Shown here one piece after another: positions 34,949-42,474 of a DNA stretch of 64,000 nt. The stretch spans positions 248,001-312,000 of the forward strand of contig NZ_VRYN01000002.1 in NCBI RefSeq assembly GCF_008124605.1, read 5' to 3'. Each line of letters starts with the position of its first letter. The stretch's first letter is position 1. The notes under the pieces are model-generated. The model saw only the letters and a list, made by a program, of their open reading frames with translations. It did no database searches and had not been told where the DNA came from. Both the position numbers and the translations under genes were made by a program. The stretch is from Halobacterium salinarum DSM 3754. GTDB taxonomy: Archaea > Halobacteriota > Halobacteria > Halobacteriales > Halobacteriaceae.

Positions 34949-35587
34949 TCAGTCGTCGCCGCTGCCAACGCGGATGACCTGCAACAGCGCTTCGATCGGC
35001 GTGCCGTCGACGTCGCCGAGGCCTTGTTTGTCCGCGAGGACGCCACACGCCACCGGTGTTCCGCCGGCCTCTCGGACGGCCTGGATGGTTTCGGTGATCG
35101 TCGTGCCGGAGGTCACGGTGTCGTCGACCACGAAGCAGTCGCGGTCCTCGACGGACGCGAAATTCCGGGAGAAGCTGCCGCCGAGGTCGGCCATGTCGCC
35201 CTCGTCCCACTGGTGTTTGCGGGGCGTGTAGGTCGCCAGGTCGGTCCCGAGTTCGTTGGCGGTGGCCGTGGCGAGCGGAACGCCGGCCTTCTCGATGCCG
35301 ACGACCAGATCGACGTCGTGGCTGTGATCTCGGAGCGCGTCGGCGAGCGCGATCCCGATGGCGGACAGCCGGGCGCCGGCTTCGCCGATGGTGCTCCAGT
35401 CGACGTGGACGTCTCGGGGGCTGTCGTCGGTGTCGGTGGCGGCGACGGACGCGTTGGTGTCGGCGCGCTCGACGAGCCACGACGCGGTTTCCCGGGAGAC
35501 GTTGAGTTCGTCGGCGATTTCGCCGCGGGAGAGGCCGCGGTCCGCGAGCGCTGCTGCGTCGTCGATGAGGTCGTCGACGTTCTTCAT
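34949..35587 (-). CDS. gfcR: GfcR, phosphoribosyltransferase-like regulator of sugar catabolism
   Basis: This 212-residue protein has an N-terminal HTH (about 1-45, LIDDAAALADRGLSRGEIADELNVSRETASWLVERA) fused to a type I phosphoribosyltransferase-like fold resembling PyrE, with VVGIEKAGVPLATA and the PRPP motif FVVDDTVTSGTTITE. This architecture is GfcR of Haloferax, a regulator of glycolytic and Entner-Doudoroff genes. Its ATG overlaps the glucose dehydrogenase stop (ATGA), so it is co-translated with that enzyme. Three more genes of the pathway lie within 4.5 kb, supporting the role. An actual orotate transferase activity is unlikely but not excluded. Confidence 0.9.
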   Translation of the reverse strand: MKNVDDLIDDAAALADRGLSRGEIADELNVSRETASWLVERADTNASVAATDTDDSPRDVHVDWSTIGEAGARLSAIGIALADALRDHSHDVDLVVGIEKAGVPLATATANELGTDLATYTPRKHQWDEGDMADLGGSFSRNFASVEDRDCFVVDDTVTSGTTITETIQAVREAGGTPVACGVLADKQGLGDVDGTPIEALLQVIRVGSGDD

Positions 35588-36654
35588 CGGGTGTCGAATT
35601 GAACGGCCGTCTTGATGGAGGTTTCGCCGTCCCGGAACGCGTCCGCGAACGCTGCGGTGTCGTGGACGCCGGTGACGATGGCGTCACACAGCCAGTCGGG
35701 GAGGGCGGCCAGCGTGTCGGCGGCGGCGCGGAAGTGGCGGGCGTTGGAGTTGACGCTGCCGACCACCGCTTTGTTCTCCAGGACGAGGCTGCGGTGGAGG
35801 TCGCTGCCCGGGACTTCGAACGTCCAGCCGGCGGCGGGAACGCCGAGGAGGGCAGCGACGCCGGCGGGGGCGAGCGCGTCGATGGCGTCGAAGGCGTGTT
35901 TCGCGTGCCCGGTGGCTTCGTACACCATGTCGACGGGCTGGTGGGCGGCGGGGATGTCGGCGACCGGCGTGGTGCGGGAGTCGATGTAGGTCGCGCCGAG
36001 TCGCTCGATGATGTCGATCGTCGGGTCGGGGCGGCTGCGGCGGCCGAGACAGTAGAGCGTCTCGGTGTCGTCGCGGGCGGCGAGGATGGCGAGCGTGAGC
36101 AGGCCGAGCGAGCCGTTGCCCAACACGAGCGCGGAGTCCGGCCGCCAGTCGAACGCCGACCGCGAAGCGAGCGCGAGTTCGATCGCTTTCTCGGCGACCG
36201 ACACCGGTTCCGTGAGGAAGCCGTGGGCGGCAAGCGAGTCGGGGAGCGCGACGAGCGCGTCCGCGGGGCTGGTGAAGTAGTCGGCCATGAACCCGTCGGC
36301 GCCGTCGATGCCGCGCTCGACGTACGTACCGGGGGCCGCCATGTCGGGTTGGCCGCGGTCGAACTGCGGGGTGGGGTCGCCCCGCGGTCGGCGCACGGTC
36401 GGCGCGACGAGTTGGCCCGCGGAGAACCGGGTGTCGGTCGGATCCGCGACGACGCCGATGGCTTCGTGGCCGAGCACGAGCTCGTCGGCGTCCTCGGGGA
36501 AGCCGCCGTGGGTGCCGGCGATCACTTCGTGGTCGGTGCCGTCGACGCCGACGCGGAGCGTGCGCACGAGCACCGAGCCGGGTGTTGGGTCCGGACGGGG
36601 CCGGTCGACCAGCCGTGGTGTGCGGTCGGCCTTCGAGACGACGATTGCGTCCAT
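35584..36654 (-). CDS. gdh: Glucose 1-dehydrogenase (zinc-dependent MDR family)
   Basis: This 356-residue medium-chain dehydrogenase oxidises glucose to gluconolactone with NADP in the first step of the semi-phosphorylative Entner-Doudoroff pathway. The zinc ligands known from the Haloferax mediterranei enzyme are present at the same numbers: Asp38, His63 and Glu64 (GVDGTDHEV and LVLGHEAIGVV), with a TEPVSVAEKA segment near Glu150. The coenzyme site is SALVLGNGSLGLLTLAIL followed by LGRRSRPD, basic residues favouring NADP. A TTTAATTC box on the minus strand near 36678-36685 lies 28 bp before ATG 36654. It is co-translated with gfcR. Confidence 0.94.
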   Translation of the reverse strand: MDAIVVSKADRTPRLVDRPRPDPTPGSVLVRTLRVGVDGTDHEVIAGTHGGFPEDADELVLGHEAIGVVADPTDTRFSAGQLVAPTVRRPRGDPTPQFDRGQPDMAAPGTYVERGIDGADGFMADYFTSPADALVALPDSLAAHGFLTEPVSVAEKAIELALASRSAFDWRPDSALVLGNGSLGLLTLAILAARDDTETLYCLGRRSRPDPTIDIIERLGATYIDSRTTPVADIPAAHQPVDMVYEATGHAKHAFDAIDALAPAGVAALLGVPAAGWTFEVPGSDLHRSLVLENKAVVGSVNSNARHFRAAADTLAALPDWLCDAIVTGVHDTAAFADAFRDGETSIKTAVQFDTR

Positions 36655-36741
36655 GGTGGATGTGTTCTCCGTGGACGAATTAAACGGGTGGGACTGTGGG
36701 CGGCGGCGGGGGTTGAAGTGGACCCCAGCCCTCGGTCCGGC

Positions 36742-37950
36742 ATGCAGCTGCACGACCGGTTGTACACGCTCTACGACGAGTTCGACACCGAGAGCCTGCG
36801 CGCCCACCAGGAGTTCGTGGACCTCGCGCCGCCAGTCGATTCGCCGGTTGCACTGCAGTACTGGGAGTCAGCAAGCGACGAGCTGGCGGCGCACAAAGAC
36901 GAGATCAGGGCGGCGTTCCCGGCCCACGACGCGTTCGCCGACGTGGCGGCGCGGGCCACCCGCGACCAGGCGTTCACCGCCCTGGACCTCTACGGCAAGT
37001 ACGGGCGGGCGGTCAACGTGCTGGTCTTGGACGTCGACGAGACGCTGCGGTCGGCGGGCAGCACGGACAACGAGATCCCACGGGCCACGCTGCATCTGCT
37101 CACGGAGTTCCACGAGGCGGGCGTCCCCATCGTCATCTGTACGGGGCAGACCCTGGAAAACGTCAAGGGGTTTTTGAGCCAGGGGTTGGGCAACGAGCTC
37201 GTGCATTCCGGGCGGCTGTCGGTGGTGTACGAGGCCGGGACGGGCGTGTTCACGCCGGGCCACGGCGCGGACACGAAGCGGCTGCTGTACGAGGACCTCG
37301 GCGACGACGTGCGGGGCGTGTTCGACGACGTGCGCTCGCGGGTGCACACGGCGGCCCCCGAGGACATCCGGCGGGGGTGTCACCTCCAGGGTAACGAGTT
37401 CAACGTCACGCTCAAGCCGAACTACGAGACCGGCAGCGAGCGCGCCCGCGGGCTCATCGACAGCGCGCTCGTGCATCTGTTGGGGTTGCTGGCGGACTGC
37501 GTGGGCGCGGACCCGGCGGCCGTGCGGGCGTACTACGCGGACGCCGACCCCGAGATCGCGGCGGTCGTCGCGGCGTCCTCGGCCGCCGTCGGCGACGCCG
37601 ACGCGCTCGGCGAGGCGGCGGCCGAAACGCTGTCGCGGATCGACGTGGGGTATTACGAGGGGGACGCCGCCGAGATCGCGTCCCGGGAACTGAACAAGGT
37701 GGTTGGGGTGCAGGCGGCCCTGGACGTGCTCGGGGTGGCGGATCCGTTCGCGCTCGTGATGGGGGATTCGAAAAGCGACCTGCGGGTGATGGAGCACGTC
37801 GACGACCACGACAGCGGCATCGCTGCCGCACCCGAACACGCCTCGACGCGCGTGCTGGAGCACGTGGCGACGACCGACGAACTCGTCTTCGACGCCGGCG
37901 CGGCGGACGAAATCCTCCGGACGGCGTGGGCGCTGGCGCAGTTCGCGTAG
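36742..37950 (+). CDS. HAD-family phosphatase of unknown substrate
   Basis: This 402-residue protein has a HAD core with the nucleophile motif DVDETLRS at residues 98-105 (acid-base Asp two later), FHEAGVPIVICTGQTLENV as motif II, and FALVMGDSKSDLRVMEHV as motif IV with GDSxxD; the lysine of motif III is probably in ELNKVVGVQAAL. A C2-type cap lies between. The N-terminal 95 residues are helical and specific. It is divergent from gdh and followed by kdgA, which suggests a sugar-phosphate or sugar-acid phosphate substrate, but this is inference. A TTGAAG box lies 27 bp before ATG 36742. Confidence 0.85.
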   Translation: MQLHDRLYTLYDEFDTESLRAHQEFVDLAPPVDSPVALQYWESASDELAAHKDEIRAAFPAHDAFADVAARATRDQAFTALDLYGKYGRAVNVLVLDVDETLRSAGSTDNEIPRATLHLLTEFHEAGVPIVICTGQTLENVKGFLSQGLGNELVHSGRLSVVYEAGTGVFTPGHGADTKRLLYEDLGDDVRGVFDDVRSRVHTAAPEDIRRGCHLQGNEFNVTLKPNYETGSERARGLIDSALVHLLGLLADCVGADPAAVRAYYADADPEIAAVVAASSAAVGDADALGEAAAETLSRIDVGYYEGDAAEIASRELNKVVGVQAALDVLGVADPFALVMGDSKSDLRVMEHVDDHDSGIAAAPEHASTRVLEHVATTDELVFDAGAADEILRTAWALAQFA

Positions 37951-37998
37951 CGGGCGTGGCCCGCGGCGCTTATGCTGGTCGCCGCACACCACACACGC

Positions 37999-38913
37999 AT
38001 GCCAACGCACGCGCCGGCCCCGGGCAGCGGGGACCCACTGGGACTGCATGGCGTCGTTCCGCCGGTTGTAACCGCCTTCGACGCGGACGAGAGCCTCGAC
38101 GCCGACACCACCGCCGACCACGCCCGCATGGTCGTGGATGCGGGCGTACATGGGGTGTTCCCGCTGGGGACGAACGGCGAGTTCCCGCTGTTGACCCCGA
38201 GTGAGCGCGACCGCGTCGTGACTGCGGTCGTCGACGAGGTCGGGGGCGAGGTGCCGGTCATCGCGGGCGTCGGCGCGCCGTCCACGCGCCAGACGGTCGC
38301 CCACGCCGAGCACGCCGCGTCGGTCGGTGCCGACGGGGTCGTGGTCGTGACGCCGTTCTACTATCCGCTGGACGGCACGGCCGCCGTCGAACACTACCGG
38401 CGGGTGGCGGCGGCCGTCGACTGCCCGGTGTACGTCTACCACATCCCGTCGAAGACGGGCAACGAGCTGTCCCTGGAGACGCTGGCGGCGCTGGCGGAGA
38501 TCGACACCCTGGCGGGGGTCAAAGACTCCTCGAAGGACGTGCCGTGGCTGGGGCAGGCCGTCGACGCCCATCCCGAGTTGACGTTCCTGGCGGGCTCGGA
38601 CTCCCTGCTTGCGCCGGGCTTGGACGTGGGCTGTGCGGGGCTGGTGTCGGCCGTCGCCAACGTCGCCCCGGAGCTGGTGGTGGGGCTGTACGAGGCCTAC
38701 GACGAGGGCGACCGCGAGCGCGCCAGGGCGCGCCAGTCCACCGTCTACGAGGTGCGGGCAGCGCTCAAGCGCGGCCCCTACATGGCGGGCGTGAAGGCCG
38801 CCCTGGGGCTGCGGGGGTTCGACGCCGGGCCGCTGCGGTCGCCGCTGCGCGGGCTGGACGACGACGACCGGGCGGCGCTCGAAGCGGACCTCGCCGACCT
38901 GGGGCTGCTGTGA
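37999..38913 (+). CDS. kdgA: 2-dehydro-3-deoxy-(phospho)gluconate aldolase, DHDPS family
   Basis: This 304-residue TIM-barrel class I aldolase belongs to the dihydrodipicolinate synthase/N-acetylneuraminate lyase family. The Schiff-base lysine is K175 in LAGVKDSSKD, with the catalytic Tyr147 in YVYHIPSKTG and the pyruvate-carboxylate loop PLGTNGEFPLL (in place of GTTGE). In context, it splits keto-deoxygluconate (or its 6-phosphate) to pyruvate and glyceraldehyde (3-phosphate). I chose ATG 37999 because the TTATGC box at 37970-37975 is 27 bp upstream. The stop is followed by gluconate dehydratase 37 bp later. Confidence 0.92.
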   Translation: MPTHAPAPGSGDPLGLHGVVPPVVTAFDADESLDADTTADHARMVVDAGVHGVFPLGTNGEFPLLTPSERDRVVTAVVDEVGGEVPVIAGVGAPSTRQTVAHAEHAASVGADGVVVVTPFYYPLDGTAAVEHYRRVAAAVDCPVYVYHIPSKTGNELSLETLAALAEIDTLAGVKDSSKDVPWLGQAVDAHPELTFLAGSDSLLAPGLDVGCAGLVSAVANVAPELVVGLYEAYDEGDRERARARQSTVYEVRAALKRGPYMAGVKAALGLRGFDAGPLRSPLRGLDDDDRAALEADLADLGLL

Positions 38914-38950
38914 GCAGGAGTTTTACACCGTGGCGGGCGAACGCGCAGCC

Positions 38951-40189
38951 ATGAGCGAGGACTACGCGGACCTCCACGATCCGAACGCGGAGTACACCAT
39001 GCGCGAGCTGTCCGCCGAGACGATGGGCGCGGACAGCGGTCGCCCCGCACCGCGGGATCTCGAAATCACGGACATCCAGACCACGATGGTGGACGGGAAC
39101 TTCCCGTGGACGCTGGTGCGCGTCTACACCGACGCGGGCGTCGTCGGGACGGGGGAAGCCTACTGGGGGGCCGGCGTCCCCGAACTCATCGAGCGCATGA
39201 CGCCGTTCGTCGTGGGCGAGAACCCCCTTGACATCGACCGGCTGTTCGAGCACCTCGTCCAGAAGATGAGCGGTGAGGGCTCCGTGGAAGGCGTCACGGT
39301 GACCGCGATCTCGGGCATCGAGGTCGCGCTCCACGACCTCGCCGGGAAGGTCCTGGGCGTCCCCGCCTACCAGCTGCTCGGCGGGAAATACCGCGACGAG
39401 GTGCGGGTGTACTGTGACTGCCATACGGCGGCGGAGGCCGACCCCGAGGCGTGCGCCGACGAGGCCGAGCGCGTGGTCGACGACCTCGGCTACGACGCCC
39501 TCAAGTTCGACCTGGACGTCCCCAGCGGGCTGGAGAAGGACCGCGCGAACCGCCACCTGCGCCCGGGCGAGATCCGGCACAAGGCCGACATCGTGGCGGC
39601 GGTCACGGAGCGCGTGAGAGACCGGGCTGACGTTGCCTTCGACTGCCACTGGACGTTCTCCGGCGGGAGCGCCAAGCGCCTCGCGGCGGAGCTTGAGGCG
39701 TACGACGTGTGGTGGCTCGAAGACCCGGTACCCCCCGAGAACCTCGACGTCCAGGCGTCCGTAACCGAGTCCACGGCGACGCCCATCGCGGTCGGGGAGA
39801 ACCGGTATCGCGTGACGGAGGCGCGCCGCCTCATCGAGAACCAGGCCGTCGACATCGTCGCGCCCGACCTCCCGAAGGTCGGTGGGATGCGGGAGACGCG
39901 GAAGATCGCGGACGTGGCGAACCAGTATTACGTTCCGGTGGCGATGCACAACGTCGCCTCGCCGGTGGCGACGATGGCGAGCGCGCACGTCGGGGCCGCC
40001 ATCCCGAACGCGCTGGCCGTCGAGTACCACTCCTACGAACTGGGCTGGTGGAGCGATCTCGTCGCAGAGGACGTCATCGAGGACGGCTCCATCGAGGTGC
40101 CCGAACGGCCGGGGCTGGGCATCACCCTGGACATGGACGCCGTCGAGGAACACATGGTCGACGGCGAAACCCTGTTCGACGAGGCGTGA
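38951..40189 (+). CDS. gad: Gluconate dehydratase-like enolase-superfamily enzyme
   Basis: This 412-residue enzyme of the mandelate racemase/enolase superfamily converts gluconate (or galactonate) to 2-keto-3-deoxygluconate. The metal ligands are an Asp in VAFDCHWTFSG (D231) with Glu in WWLEDPVPPENLD and IAVGENRYR. The general base region is LKFDLDVPSG with K185, and VPVAMHNVASPVATMASAH supplies the histidine at the end of the barrel. The N-terminal cap starts at about residue 38 (LEITDIQTTMVDGNFPWTLVRVYTDAG). A TTTTAC box lies 27-30 bp upstream of ATG 38951. Context with gdh and kdgA supports gluconate. Confidence 0.92.
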   Translation: MSEDYADLHDPNAEYTMRELSAETMGADSGRPAPRDLEITDIQTTMVDGNFPWTLVRVYTDAGVVGTGEAYWGAGVPELIERMTPFVVGENPLDIDRLFEHLVQKMSGEGSVEGVTVTAISGIEVALHDLAGKVLGVPAYQLLGGKYRDEVRVYCDCHTAAEADPEACADEAERVVDDLGYDALKFDLDVPSGLEKDRANRHLRPGEIRHKADIVAAVTERVRDRADVAFDCHWTFSGGSAKRLAAELEAYDVWWLEDPVPPENLDVQASVTESTATPIAVGENRYRVTEARRLIENQAVDIVAPDLPKVGGMRETRKIADVANQYYVPVAMHNVASPVATMASAHVGAAIPNALAVEYHSYELGWWSDLVAEDVIEDGSIEVPERPGLGITLDMDAVEEHMVDGETLFDEA

Positions 40190-40211
40190 CCGCGGCGCGC
40201 CGGGACAGCGA

Positions 40212-40847
40212 TCAGCAGACCGACTTGGCGTCGACGCCCATCCCGTTGAGGGCGGCGACGTACTCCTGGTAGGCGGCGTCGACGGCGTCGGCGGCGGCAT
40301 CGGCGGCGCGCGCCCAGTCGTCGTCGCCGTCGCAACACGACGCCAGCGCGGCGGCGGCGTCGGCGGTGTCGGCGCTGGTGTCGCGTCTGAGGTCGCGGAA
40401 CAGGTCCGCGCGGTCGTGGGCGGCGTCGTTGACGAAAAAGCCCACGAACTGCGCGAGCGTGCGGTCGGCGACCAGCCCGCGGCCGACCACCGCGCCGAGG
40501 CGGGTGGTGTCGTCGGGCCGCTCGCGGAGGTAGTCGTGGATCGCGCCCGGGTCGGCCGCCGTGTCGGCGTCGTCGGCGTCGAGCGCCGCCGTGACCCGGT
40601 CGTAGTGGTCCCGTTCGGTGGCGGCAAACGAGTCGCAGGCGGCGGCTGCGGCGTCGGTGTCGGCGGCGGCGGCGAGCGCGTCGAAGGTGTCGGCGGCGGC
40701 GGCCTCGCTGGCGGCGGCGCGCGCGAGCACCGTCGGCGTGGTGAGGTCCGCGCCCGTGATCGCAACCAGGCGCTTGGATGACCCCAGGCGGTCGAGGGCG
40801 GTGCGTGTGCGGTCCGCGACTGCGTCCGGGAAACGCTCGGCGTTCAT
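40212..40847 (-). CDS. Alanine/aspartate-rich helical protein, rubrerythrin-like haloarchaeal family
   Basis: This 211-residue, strongly helical protein is rich in Ala and Asp. It begins FPDAVADRTRTALDRLGSSKRLVAITGADLTTPTVLARAAASEAAAADTF and has FAATERDHYDRV, whose ExxxH-like pair (E-R-D-H) is reminiscent of ferritin-like four-helix bundles. Similar haloarchaeal proteins are annotated as rubrerythrin family or antitermination proteins; I cannot assign a function. Only one ExxH motif is obvious, so a di-iron site is doubtful. A shared T/A-rich element lies between this gene and the divergent gene at 40907. Confidence 0.7.
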   Translation of the reverse strand: MNAERFPDAVADRTRTALDRLGSSKRLVAITGADLTTPTVLARAAASEAAAADTFDALAAAADTDAAAAACDSFAATERDHYDRVTAALDADDADTAADPGAIHDYLRERPDDTTRLGAVVGRGLVADRTLAQFVGFFVNDAAHDRADLFRDLRRDTSADTADAAAALASCCDGDDDWARAADAAADAVDAAYQEYVAALNGMGVDAKSVC

Positions 40848-40873
40848 GGGGTGGGTTGGTCGCCGGTGAACGT

Positions 40874-40884
40874 GAGCTTTTGCC
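40874..40884. promoter_or_regulatory. Shared promoter element between divergent genes 40847 and 40907
   Basis: GTGAGCTTTTGCC is the only AT-rich block in the 59-bp intergenic region. Its AGCTTTTGC core is 23-33 bp from both start codons (ATG 40907 on plus, ATG 40847 on minus), so one element may serve as TATA box in both directions. Confidence 0.45.
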
Positions 40885-40906
40885 CCCAGGCGATGTAGGG
40901 GCGCGT

Positions 40907-42037
40907 ATGCCTGCACCCACGGTGTCGGTTCGTGATCTCTACAACTGGCTCCAGGCGGACCGCGAGGTAGACGTGCTCGACGTTCGTGACGGCGCGGAGT
41001 TCGACGCGTGGTGCGTCGACGGCCCCGGCGTGACGGCGCGACACACCCCCTACATGGAGGTCGTCGCCGCCGGTGTCAGCGGCGACGCAGCGAGCGTGGT
41101 TCCGGACGGTCTCAGGGAGCCGGTGGTCGTTGTCTGTGCGGTCGGTGAGGCCAGCGCGGAGGTCGCCGAATCCCTCCGCGCGGAGGGCGTCGACGCCGTG
41201 AACCTGGAGGGCGGAATGGACGCCTGGGGGGCGTTCGTCACCAGCCACGACCTCGGCAACGGCGTGGTGCAGTTCGAACGCCCGTCGAGTGGCTGCCTGT
41301 CGTACCTGCTCGTGGACGGCGACGCGGCGGCGGTCGTGGATCCGCTGGCGGCGGCCGTCGACGCCTACGTCGAGGCGGCGGCCGCCCGCGACGCGACGAT
41401 CACACACGCCATCGACTCGCACGTGCACGCCGACCACGTGTCGGGCGTGAGGGGGCTGGCCGACGCGACGGCCGCCGCGCGCGTGCTCCCGGCCGGCGCG
41501 ACCGAGCGCGGCCTGGCGGTGGACGCCGACGTGCTCGCGACCGACGGGGACGAGATCGCGGTCGGCGACCGCACGCTCGGGGTCACGCACGCCCCCGGAC
41601 ACACGTCCGAACACCTCGTGTTCTCGTGGGGCGACGACCTCCTGACGGGGGACTGCCTGTTCTTGGACGGTGTCGGCCGCCCCGACCTGGAGGACGCCGA
41701 CGCGGCCCGCGAGCTCGCGGGCCGCCAGTACGACACGCTCGGGGCGCTGACCGCGACCGCGGACGAGCGGCGGGTGATGCCCGGCCACGTCACCCCATCG
41801 ACGACCCACGACGGACGCGACGGCGGGGTGGTGGGGTCGCTGGCGGCCGTTGCGGCGGAGCTGTCGATGCTGGATCTGGATCGAGCGGCGTTCGTCGATC
41901 ACGTGACCACCGGGCTGCCGCCGCGGCCCGCGAACGACGAGGCGATCGTGGCAGTGAACCTCGGCGAGACGGCGATCGACGAGGACACCCTGGCGTTGGA
42001 GCGGGGGCCGAACAACTGCGCGGTGTCGGGTGACTGA
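40907..42037 (+). CDS. Rhodanese domain-metallo-beta-lactamase fusion (persulfide dioxygenase-like)
   Basis: This 376-residue protein has an N-terminal rhodanese domain (about 1-115; VRDLYNWLQADREVDVLDVRDGAEFDAW, active-site Cys77 in VVVCAVGEASAEVAE) and a C-terminal metallo-beta-lactamase domain from about 125 with HAIDSHVHADHVSGVRGLAD as the metal motif and VTHAPGHTSEHLVF plus LLTGDCLFLDGVGRPDL downstream, as in ETHE1-type persulfide dioxygenases. Together they suggest oxidation or transfer of sulfane sulfur. The catalytic Cys is present in the rhodanese loop. The ATG lies 27 bp after a TTTTGC box. Confidence 0.92.
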   Translation: MPAPTVSVRDLYNWLQADREVDVLDVRDGAEFDAWCVDGPGVTARHTPYMEVVAAGVSGDAASVVPDGLREPVVVVCAVGEASAEVAESLRAEGVDAVNLEGGMDAWGAFVTSHDLGNGVVQFERPSSGCLSYLLVDGDAAAVVDPLAAAVDAYVEAAAARDATITHAIDSHVHADHVSGVRGLADATAAARVLPAGATERGLAVDADVLATDGDEIAVGDRTLGVTHAPGHTSEHLVFSWGDDLLTGDCLFLDGVGRPDLEDADAARELAGRQYDTLGALTATADERRVMPGHVTPSTTHDGRDGGVVGSLAAVAAELSMLDLDRAAFVDHVTTGLPPRPANDEAIVAVNLGETAIDEDTLALERGPNNCAVSGD

Positions 42038-42039
42038 GC

Positions 42040-42369
42040 TCAGTCGTCGTCGGCGGCGGCCTGGTCGGCGACCGCAGCCTCCTCCTCGATGCTGGGCGGG
42101 TACTTCCCGCGGTCGAGTACGAGATCCGTCTGTGGGCGCGCCATACACGTCAGGGCGTACTCGTCGGCTTCCGCGTCGGTGAGGCCGCGGGCGGCCGGCT
42201 GGGTGACATCGCCCGATTCGATTTTCGCGGAGCACGCCAGACACATGCCGACCCGACAGGAGTACTCCTGGGCGATGCCCTCCCGCAGACACGCCTTCAG
42301 GATCGTTTCGGTGTCCGACACCTCGATGGTTTCGCCGGCGCCGGCGAACTCCACGGTGTACTCGGTCAT
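42040..42369 (-). CDS. [2Fe-2S] ferredoxin, plant type
   Basis: This 109-residue ferredoxin has the cysteines in CRVGMCLAC (CX4-5CX2C) and a fourth in ALTCMARP, the plant-type pattern. The core starts YTVEFAGAGETIEVSDTETILKACLREGI. The C-terminal extension is acidic with EEAAVADQAAADDD. It lacks the long N-terminal insertion of the main halophilic ferredoxin, so it is a secondary one. It is divergent from a geranylgeranyl reductase gene at 42475. A GTTTTG box on the minus strand lies about 27 bp before ATG 42369. Confidence 0.92.
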   Translation of the reverse strand: MTEYTVEFAGAGETIEVSDTETILKACLREGIAQEYSCRVGMCLACSAKIESGDVTQPAARGLTDAEADEYALTCMARPQTDLVLDRGKYPPSIEEEAAVADQAAADDD

Positions 42370-42474
42370 ACGGCCCACGCTTGCAGGAGTGTGGACAAAA
42401 CGCTTTCCACCCTGCGAGCGCGGGCCGTCGGTGTCGTCATAAAGAGTTTTGCTCGCGGACGGCAACTCGCGAGT

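Noticed and set aside
36655-36807. N-terminal extension of glucose dehydrogenase to 36807
   Set aside because: The Asp38/His63/Glu64 ligand numbering and the promoter box at 36678-36685 both support ATG 36654.
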